NCBI RefSeq assembly: GCF_002443295.1
Contig: NZ_BAOS01000034.1
Coordinates: 1-56,641, forward strand
Length of the DNA: 56,641 nt
Direction: 5' to 3'
From: Candidatus Scalindua japonica
GTDB taxonomy: Bacteria; Planctomycetota; Brocadiia; Brocadiales; Scalinduaceae
Positions 50,108 through 56,641 of the stretch are shown here, piece after piece. Made by a program: the position numbers and the translations under genes. The first letter of the stretch is position 1, and every line of letters begins with the position of its first letter. The notes beneath the pieces were generated by a model. The model searched no databases and was not told where the DNA came from. It saw only the letters and a program-made list of their open reading frames with translations.

Positions 50108-50428
50108 TAATCCCCCATTTCTTGTATTTAGAATTAAATACCTCTGAGCATGTTGATAAATATCACATATAAAAATATTATTTAGTTATAATGTGCAAAC
50201 TAGTTTCCGCCGGAAACATTAATCACAAATTGAGCGATTTTGAAATTAATCATTCTCACCCATCCAAAAGAGATGATACGGATTTGTACAAAAGATAATA
50301 TACTGCTATGTGACTATAAAGAATACACTTGAAACAATTCTGATATACTATAGAATCCTGTTTCTATACATTGACAATGAGGAAACTTAATAACAGATAA
50401 ATTCTTTTAATCCAAAAAGGGCTTTTAC
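50108..50428. other. Intergenic region upstream of hsdM with inverted-repeat copy
   Basis: It holds the right copy of the long-range inverted repeat (50190-50258). A moderate promoter-like pair TTGAAA/TAGAAT (about 50331-50358) lies upstream of the GTG start of hsdM. No gene was seen. Confidence 0.45.
50190..50258 (-). repeat. Right copy of the long-range inverted repeat
   Basis: The reverse complement of this stretch matches 41719-41788 with scattered differences, including GTTTCCGCCGGAAAC and TGTGATTAATGTTTCCGCCG. It is inverted relative to the left copy, as terminal repeats would be. Confidence 0.75.
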
Positions 50429-51911
50429 GTGTTTGAACAAACTTTTAAAAATATTGACGATACGCTTTGGAAAGACGCAGGGTGTAGCAGCGAACTGGAT
50501 TACGTGGAACAGACTTCCTGGGTCTTGTTTCTCAAATATCTGGACGATCTGGAAAAAGACAAAGCAACCGCAGCCGAACTAACGGGAAAAATCTATACCA
50601 ATATCATTTCTCCCGAATTTCAATGGACAAAATGGGCAGCTCCTAAATTAAAGAGTGGCAAGATTGACCATAACGCTTTAACAGGCGATGACCTTGTGGA
50701 TTTTGTAAACGGTAAACTTTTTCCCTATCTGAAGAAAATTAAAACAGATGCGGAGCATGCAGATACTATTGAATACAAGATTGGTGAGATATTCAGCGAA
50801 CTGAAAAACAGAATTCAAAGCGGTTATAACCTGCGTGAAGTGATAAACAATATTGATCAACTTCGGTTTAGAACACACAAAGAAAAGCACGAGATGAGTC
50901 ATCTGTACGAAGCGAAAATTAAAAATATGGGGAATGCAGGACGAAATGGTGGCGAATATTACACTCCTCGACCGTTGATTAAAACCATTGTTAAAGTGGT
51001 GGCTCCCGAAATTGGCAACAAAATTTATGATGGTGCGGTTGGTTCTGCAGGCTTCTTGTGTGAATCCTTTGAATATTTGAAGAATAAGGGTAAAGACGGA
51101 ACATCTTCCGTCTCTAAGCTGACCACCGCCGATACAGAAAGGTTACAGAAAAACACTTTTTACGGCAAAGAGAAAAAATCGTTGGCATATATTATTGGCA
51201 TTATGAATATGATATTACACGGAGTTGAAGCACCAAATATTATACATACGAATACACTTGCAGAGAACCTTGCTGATATTCAGGAAAAAGACCGTTACGA
51301 TATTGTTTTGGCAAATCCCCCTTTTGGGGGGAAAAGAGAGAGCCGAAGTGCAACAAAACTTCCCGATAAAAACAGGCGAAACCGCTTCCCTGTTTTTACA
51401 GCACTTTATTAAAATACTCAAAGCTGGTGGAAAAGCAGGCGTAATAATCAAAAATACCTTTTTAAGCAATACTGATAATGCCTCTATTGCGTTGCGTAAA
51501 GAACTATTGACCAATTGTAATTTACATACAGTGTTGGATTTGCCTGGTGGAACATTTACAGGTGCAGGAGTAAAAACAGTTGTGCTCTTTTTTGAAAAAG
51601 GAAACTCCACTAAAAAAACCTGATTCTATCAACTCAATTTAGGTAGAAACCTTGGCAAAACAAATGCTTTAAACGAAAACGATTTAGCCGATTTTATAGA
51701 ACTGCAAAAAACAAAGGCCGAAAGCGAAAACTCCTGGACAGTAAATATAAAGGAGATTGACCAATCCACCTTTGATCTTTCTGCTAAGAATCCCAATACG
51801 CCTGAAGAATCGCCTTTACGAAATCCAAAAGAGATTTTGAAAGAGATGAAAGCTCTTGATAAAGAAAGTATTGATATTTTACATAACATTTATAAGTTGA
51901 TAGATGGTTAG
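50429..51911 (+). pseudogene. hsdM: Type I restriction-modification methyltransferase, frameshift and nonsense
   Basis: It starts at GTG (50429) with MFEQTFKNIDDTLWKDAGCSSEL, typical of HsdM, and has the N6-adenine motif NPPFGG (about 293). In the run GGGGGG (51326-51331) an extra G shifts the frame: the old frame gives FGGKRESRSATKL, while the correct FGGKERAEVQQNFP continues in the next frame. A TGA at 51621-51623 replaces an expected Trp codon (KT-stop-FYQLNLGRN). The frame then resumes to 51911 (ends NIYKLIDG). The two independent lesions argue for genuine decay. The S gene overlaps its last bases. Confidence 0.85.
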
Positions 51912-53099
51912 AGTAGAGAATATTAAATTAATGAATAATTGGAAGCGATATAATCTTCAAGAAATGTTAGATAAAGGTATTATTCTAAGTCATTTAGATG
52001 GGAATCATGGAGGATTATATCCTAAGAAGATGAGTTTGTAGAAGGTGGAGTCCCTTATCTTTCAGCCAATTGTATAGTTGACAATGAGATTGATTTTACT
52101 AAAACAAAATATCTAACTCATAAAAGGGCAAAAACTTTTAAAAAGGGAGTGGCGAAACATGATGATGTTTTATTTGCACATAATGCTACGGTTGGTCCTG
52201 TCGCAATTTTGAAAACAAATTTAGACTTTGTCATTCTAAGTACAACACTGACATATTATAGATGTAATAAATTTTTTTTGTTTCCTGATTATTTAGCTCT
52301 CTATATGATTTCTGATTTTTTTGTCAATCAGTATACAGAAGTAATGAGACAAGCTACAAGAAATCAGGTTCCTATTACCAAGCAAAGAACATTTTTTCAT
52401 TTAGTACCCCCACTCTCCGTGCAAAAAAGCATAGTAGCCATTTTAGACAAAGCCTTTGCCGCCATAGCCAAAGCAAAAGCCAATGCCGAACAAAACCTTA
52501 AAAACGCCAAAGAACTTTTTGAGAGTTATCTGCAATCAATAAAAGCTGAAAAGAAACCATTAAGCAATTTGGTTGATATTAAAACAGGAAAACTAAACGC
52601 GAATGCTGCAGTTGAAAACGGTAAGTATCCATTCTTTACTTGCTCTCGTGAGATATTTGCGATTGACAATTATGCCTTTGATTTAGAAGCAATCCTTTTG
52701 GCAGGAAATAATGCAAGTGGCGATTTTAATGTAAAACATCACAAAGGGAAATTTAATGCTTATCAAAGAACGTATGTAATTACCGTTAACAAGGAGAATA
52801 AAGTACTTTATCGCTATTTGTATTTTCAGTTGTTGAATAGTTTGAAGGAATTTAAAAAAAAGTCAGTTGGAGCGAACACTCGTTTTTTAAAATTAGGAAT
52901 GATACAAGAAATGCAAATTGCATTACCGAGTATTACAGAACAACAAACCATAGTCAAAAAGCTTGACACCCTTTCAGCCGAAACAAAAAAACTGGAAGCC
53001 ATCTACCAGCAAAAAGCAGATGATTTGGAAGAGTTGAAAAAATCAGTATTACAAAAAGCCTTTAATGGTGAACTAACCGAAAAAGAGATTGCCCTATGA
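51904..53099 (+). pseudogene. hsdS: Type I specificity subunit, frameshifted
   Basis: The first frame starts at ATG 51904 with MVRVENIKLMNNWKRYNLQE and ends at TAG 52039-52041. A one-base loss near 52021-52029 restores the rest in a second frame: DEFVEGGVPYLSANCIVDN, then FKKGVAKHDDVLFAHNATVGP. The remainder has the two target-recognition domains and conserved coiled regions (KSIVAILDKAFAAIAKAKANAEQ and a C-terminal KKLDTLSAETKKLEAIYQQK). The gene overlaps hsdM by 8 bp and hsdR lies downstream. The product would be truncated or start late. Confidence 0.8.
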
Positions 53100-53947
53100 A
53101 TAAAAAACAGTTGATAGAATTATTGAACGAGCTTGTGAAGGAGCTCCATGAAAGTGAATGGATAGAGTTTAAGCTAAATTTTCATTCACCCGAAGAAATT
53201 GGTGAACAGATTTCAGCCCTGGCTAATGGGGCATGCATTCAAAATAAACCGTTTGGGTATTTGGTTTTTGGGGTTGAGGACCAAACACAACTTATTAAAG
53301 GAACTGCGTTTAAAGCAAAATCACATAAAAAAGGGAATGAAGATTTAGAACATTGGCTTGTCACACGTATAAACCCCAAAATAGATTTTAAAGAGAGGGA
53401 ACTTGTTGCAAATGCGTTAATACATCAAGACCTCACAGTAAAAGGGTTTCCAATGGTAGAAATTTTTACTGATAGAATTGAAATCTCAAATTCTGGAATT
53501 CCATTGGTTACTCCGGATAGATTTATTGATGCTTATGTATCACGTAATGAAAAACTAGCTGATTTAATGCGTAGAATTGGATTCTGTGAAGAAAAAGGAA
53601 GTGGATTAGACAAGGTTATTTTCTTTAACGAGCTTTATCAATTACCGGCTATAAATGTAATTGTTGCTGAAAATCAAACAAGAGTCACCATGTATGGCTA
53701 TAAGACACTTAACAGCTTAGATAAAAAAGAAAAGATTAGGGCTTGTTATCAGCATGCTTGTTTAAAATATGTTTCTAACGAGAAAATGACAAACCAATCA
53801 TTAAGAGAAAGATTTAAAATTGAAGACCATAATTATTCTATTGCATCTAGAATTATTAAGGACGCATTACTTGACGGGGCAATAAAAGAAGATGATCCTG
53901 ATAGTAAATCAAGAAAATATGCAAGTTATTTGCCATTTTGGGCATAA
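53096..53947 (+). pseudogene. AlbA_2/RecG-like ATP-binding protein with internal deletion
   Basis: The 283-residue frame starts with the AlbA_2-type segment ESEWIEFKLNFHSPEEIGEQISALANGA, QNKPFGYLVFGVED and LVTRINPKI, then jumps at about residue 100 to ELVANALIHQDLTVKGFPMVEIFTDRIEISN, the GHKL-like C-terminal domain. In intact relatives roughly 150-200 residues lie between these parts, so an in-frame deletion near 53390 is likely. The C-terminus (RIIKDALLDGAIKEDDPDSKSRKYASYLPFWA) is normal. It is probably non-functional and sits inside the restriction locus, as such genes often do. Confidence 0.7.
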
Positions 53948-54036
53948 ATCTTATGTGATGGTAATGTGATTGAAAGGAGATTTTAAGAACATAACTCCTG
54001 TATTATCAACAAAATCTTATGTGATTGTCATGTGAT
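53946..54036 (+). repeat. Pair of imperfect 25-bp direct repeats upstream of hsdR
   Basis: AAATCTTATGTGATGGTAAT (53946 on) and AAATCTTATGTGATTGTCAT (54012 on) repeat 66 bp apart and each ends in GTGAT. They lie between the broken ATPase and hsdR and could be protein-binding sites. Confidence 0.55.
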
Positions 54037-54092
54037 GATGAAGGAAAATTATTTGCAATATCGGTTCTAAAAAAAGTGTAAGGGTAGTCTTT

Positions 54093-56585
54093 ATGAACGA
54101 AGCGGAAACAAGAGCAGAATTAATAGACCCTAAACTTAAAACCTGTGGATGGGGCGTGATCGAGGGTTCTAAAATACTCCGTGAACGGGATGTTTGTAAG
54201 ATTACAGACGGCAGGATACAAGTGGGGGGCGGGAGAAAAAAACCGCTTATTGCTGATTATATTCTTGTTTACAAAGGCATTAAACTCGCGGTTGTTGAAG
54301 CTAAAAGTGATGAATTGGAAGTGGGTGAAGGCGTGGTACAGGCAAAACAGTATGCTTCCAAACTAAATTTAGAAACCACGTACTCCACTAACGGTAAAGA
54401 GATTTACCAAATCTGTATGAAAACTGGTGTAGAGAGTTTGGTAACCGATTTTCTTTCTCCTCAAGAACTTTGGGATAAAACTTATGCCGACCAGAACGAC
54501 TGGCGTGATAGATTTGCAAACATTCCTTTTGAAGACAAAAGCGGAACCTGGCAATTACGTTACTATCAGGAAATTGCGATTAAAAACACACTCGAAGCAG
54601 TGGCACAAAACAGAGACAGAATTTTATTAACCCTTGCCACAGGAACAGGAAAAACGGCAATTGCTTTTCAAATTGCATGGAAACTATTTCAAACCCGTTG
54701 GAACTTAAATCGTGACGGACAGAGAAGGCCAAGAATACTGTTTTTAGCCGACCGCAACTTTTTAGCTGACCAGGCATTTAACGCATTTTCAGCATTTCCC
54801 GAAGATGCTATGGTTCGCATAAAACCCAAAGATATCAGGAAGAGAGGGAAAGTGCCAACCAACGGCAGTATCTTCTTTACCATTTTTCAATCCTTCATGT
54901 CAGAATCAATTGATAATGGAAAATCGATAATTTACAACGAATACGAAAATAATTCTCAATTATCAACTGTCGATTATCAATTAAGTAAAGTAGCTGAAAC
55001 AGAAGGAGAATATGAAGCTTCAAATTATAACTTTGGGGAATACCCTAAAGATTATTTTGATTTCATAGTGATAGATGAGTGTCACAGAGGGGGAGCCAAT
55101 GACGAAGGAAACTGGAGAGGGATTTTAGAATATTTTTCACCAGCCGTACAGTTGGGGCTTACTGCTACGCCCAAACGAAAAGACAATGTTGATACTTATA
55201 AATACTTTGGGGAACCTGTTTATATCTATTCACTCAAAGAAGGTATTAACGATGGATTCCTTACGCCATTCAAGGTAAAACGCATCCGGACAACGCTGGA
55301 CGATTATATATACACCAGTGATGACAATATTATTGAAGGAGAGATTGAAGAAGGAAAGATATACGAAGAACCAGATTTTAATAAAATTATTGAAATAAAA
55401 GAGCGGGAGGCGAAGCGGGTTCAGATTTATATGGACGAATCCAATCAGAACGAAAAAACCATTATTTTCTGCGCCACACAAATTCACGCAGCCGCAGTTC
55501 GAGATTTGGTAAATCAATATAAAAAAAACAAAGAGACGAACTATTGTGTTCGTGTAACTGCAAACGATGGTGAAATAGGAGAACAGTTTTTGCGGGAATT
55601 CCAGGATAATGAGAAAACAATTCCAACGGTATTAACCACTTCCCAAAAACTATCAACAGGTGTTGATGCCAGAAATATTCGCAACATTGTTTTAATGCGT
55701 CCGGTAAATTCAATGATAGAGTTTAAACAGATTATAGGACGTGGTACGAGATTATTTGATGGCAAAGAGTTTTTTACTATTTACGATTTTGTGGATGCCT
55801 ATCATCATTTTCAGGATGATGGCTGGGATGGCGAAGCCCTGCCTTGTGAGGTTTGTGGTAAAATAGTATGCGAGTGTATTGGAACACCATCCCCTGAACC
55901 AAAACCTTGCAAAGTTTGTGGTCAGCGACCTTGTATTTGTGAAAAAGAACCGCCACAGCCTTGTGAAAAATGCGGAGAAAGACCTTGTGTCTGCATAAAG
56001 AAAGTTAAAATTAAGCTGAGAGATGGAAAAGAGCGTGAAATACAACACATGATTGCTACTTCTTTCTGGAGTGCTGACGGCAGACCCATATCAGCCGAAG
56101 AATTTCTGGAAAGTCTTTACGGTGAATTACCTAATTTTTTTAAGGATGAAGAAGAGCTGAGAAGAATCTGGTCTGTCCCGGCAACTCGAAAATCATTCCT
56201 GGAAAAACTGGAAGAAGCCGGATATGGTAAAGATGAATTAGACAATCTGCAAAAACTGATAAATGCGGAAAAAAGTGATTTGTTTGATGTGCTCGAATAT
56301 GTGTCCTTTGCGATCAAGCCCATTACCAGAGAAGAACGGGTAGTGAATGCCAGTTCACAAATTTTTGAAGGACTAAATTACAAGCAAAAAGATTTTCTGG
56401 ATTTTGTTTTGAACAAATATATTGACACCGGCGTCAGCGAACTCGACCAAGATAAATTACCAAGCTTGCTGGAATTGAAATATCAATCCATTACAGATGC
56501 TGCGGAGGCACTCGGCGGTGTTGAAACAATAAAGAATACATTCATTGAATTTCAAAAGTATTTATATCAAATTAGAGCGGCGTAA
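54093..56585 (+). CDS. hsdR: Type I restriction endonuclease, R subunit
   Basis: The 830-residue protein has an N-terminal nuclease-like domain (PLIADYILVYKGIKLAVVEAKSDE, the D...E-x-K pattern), Walker A TLATGTGKTAIAF (about 180), DECHRGG (about 326), and the helicase C-lobe with IIGRGTRLFDG (about 548). A Cys-rich insertion (about 588-640) has three repeats of CxxCG.xPCxC (CEVCGKIVCEC, CKVCGQRPCIC, CEKCGERPCVC), probably zinc-binding. The frame is open, with RBS GTAAGGGTAG upstream. Since hsdM and hsdS are broken, HsdR probably lacks its partners. Confidence 0.85.
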   Translation: MNEAETRAELIDPKLKTCGWGVIEGSKILRERDVCKITDGRIQVGGGRKKPLIADYILVYKGIKLAVVEAKSDELEVGEGVVQAKQYASKLNLETTYSTNGKEIYQICMKTGVESLVTDFLSPQELWDKTYADQNDWRDRFANIPFEDKSGTWQLRYYQEIAIKNTLEAVAQNRDRILLTLATGTGKTAIAFQIAWKLFQTRWNLNRDGQRRPRILFLADRNFLADQAFNAFSAFPEDAMVRIKPKDIRKRGKVPTNGSIFFTIFQSFMSESIDNGKSIIYNEYENNSQLSTVDYQLSKVAETEGEYEASNYNFGEYPKDYFDFIVIDECHRGGANDEGNWRGILEYFSPAVQLGLTATPKRKDNVDTYKYFGEPVYIYSLKEGINDGFLTPFKVKRIRTTLDDYIYTSDDNIIEGEIEEGKIYEEPDFNKIIEIKEREAKRVQIYMDESNQNEKTIIFCATQIHAAAVRDLVNQYKKNKETNYCVRVTANDGEIGEQFLREFQDNEKTIPTVLTTSQKLSTGVDARNIRNIVLMRPVNSMIEFKQIIGRGTRLFDGKEFFTIYDFVDAYHHFQDDGWDGEALPCEVCGKIVCECIGTPSPEPKPCKVCGQRPCICEKEPPQPCEKCGERPCVCIKKVKIKLRDGKEREIQHMIATSFWSADGRPISAEEFLESLYGELPNFFKDEEELRRIWSVPATRKSFLEKLEEAGYGKDELDNLQKLINAEKSDLFDVLEYVSFAIKPITREERVVNASSQIFEGLNYKQKDFLDFVLNKYIDTGVSELDQDKLPSLLELKYQSITDAAEALGGVETIKNTFIEFQKYLYQIRAA

Positions 56586-56617
56586 TTATTTTAAGATACG
56601 AATGAAAGAGGAAAAAA

Positions 56618-56641
56618 ATGACAAATTCAAGGCCAGTGGAT
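56618..56641 (+). CDS. Start of a further gene, cut by the window edge
   Basis: ATG at 56618 is preceded by AGAGG 6-7 bp upstream and reads MTNSRPVD to the window end. Too short to identify. An overlapping ATG at 56602 is in another frame. Confidence 0.4.

Noticed and set aside
36300-50300. CRISPR array
   Set aside because: Repeats here are single pairs or palindromes; there are no regularly spaced direct repeats with spacers. The Cas4-like domain at 38838 is part of a transposase fusion.

Overview
The window looks like a chromosome segment of an AT-rich planctomycete of the anammox (Brocadiales, perhaps Scalindua-like) type. This is inferred from the density of c-type cytochromes, a type-1-copper protein beside a CydA-like membrane protein, two heme-biosynthesis-like radical SAM proteins and PCP_red-type helical domains. 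No rRNA or complete tRNA gene is present to confirm it.

Left part (1-6.7 kb): a truncated secreted protein, an outer-membrane-barrel-like protein with one heme site, and an apparent small RNA gene with a consensus promoter and an intrinsic terminator. REP-like repeats follow, then a DUF1566 protein fused to an IS1182-type transposase N-terminus, a small monoheme cytochrome, and a NirJ/AhbD-like radical SAM protein with two C-terminal PCP_red-like domains. A decayed copy of that gene's 3' end lies 1.1 kb away.

Core region (7.2-20.3 kb): nine co-directional genes probably form one respiratory module. They encode a membrane-anchored octaheme cytochrome, a cupredoxin, a CydA-like membrane protein without CydB, five further cytochromes with 2, 1, 2, 4 and 1 CXXCH motifs (one with an NxrC/ethylbenzene-dehydrogenase-gamma-like heme b domain), and a double universal-stress protein ending in a PCP_red-like domain. 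In total 18 heme c sites surround one bd-like core. This is the most interesting metabolic system here: a candidate quinol-oxidising or terminal-oxidase-like complex.

Housekeeping region (20.6-36.0 kb): a TIM-barrel isomerase, VanZ-like protein, methyltransferase, AMMECR1, a secreted Memo-AMMECR1 fusion, a VTT/DedA membrane protein, AhbD-like heme synthase, citramalate synthase and valyl-tRNA synthetase (overlapping), a formylglycine-generating-enzyme-like protein, a PilZ protein, two tandem heme lipoproteins and an M24 aminopeptidase.

Accessory region (36.3 kb to the end): an integrative element of about 10.4 kb is bounded by 46-bp direct repeats derived from the 3' half of a tRNA-Val-like gene. 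It carries a DUF6941/unknown/HEPN-like trio, a 932-residue fusion of a Cas4/RecB-like domain, a DEDD nuclease and an IS66 transposase, a rolling-circle Rep, an excisionase-like protein and a tyrosine integrase. The integrase is split by an IS1634-type insertion whose 6-bp target duplication is visible. A second integrase/excisionase pair starts directly after the right repeat. It is followed by a VapBC-like toxin-antitoxin pair, a GxxExxY cassette between inverted 15-mers, and a type I restriction system in which hsdM and hsdS are broken while hsdR is open.
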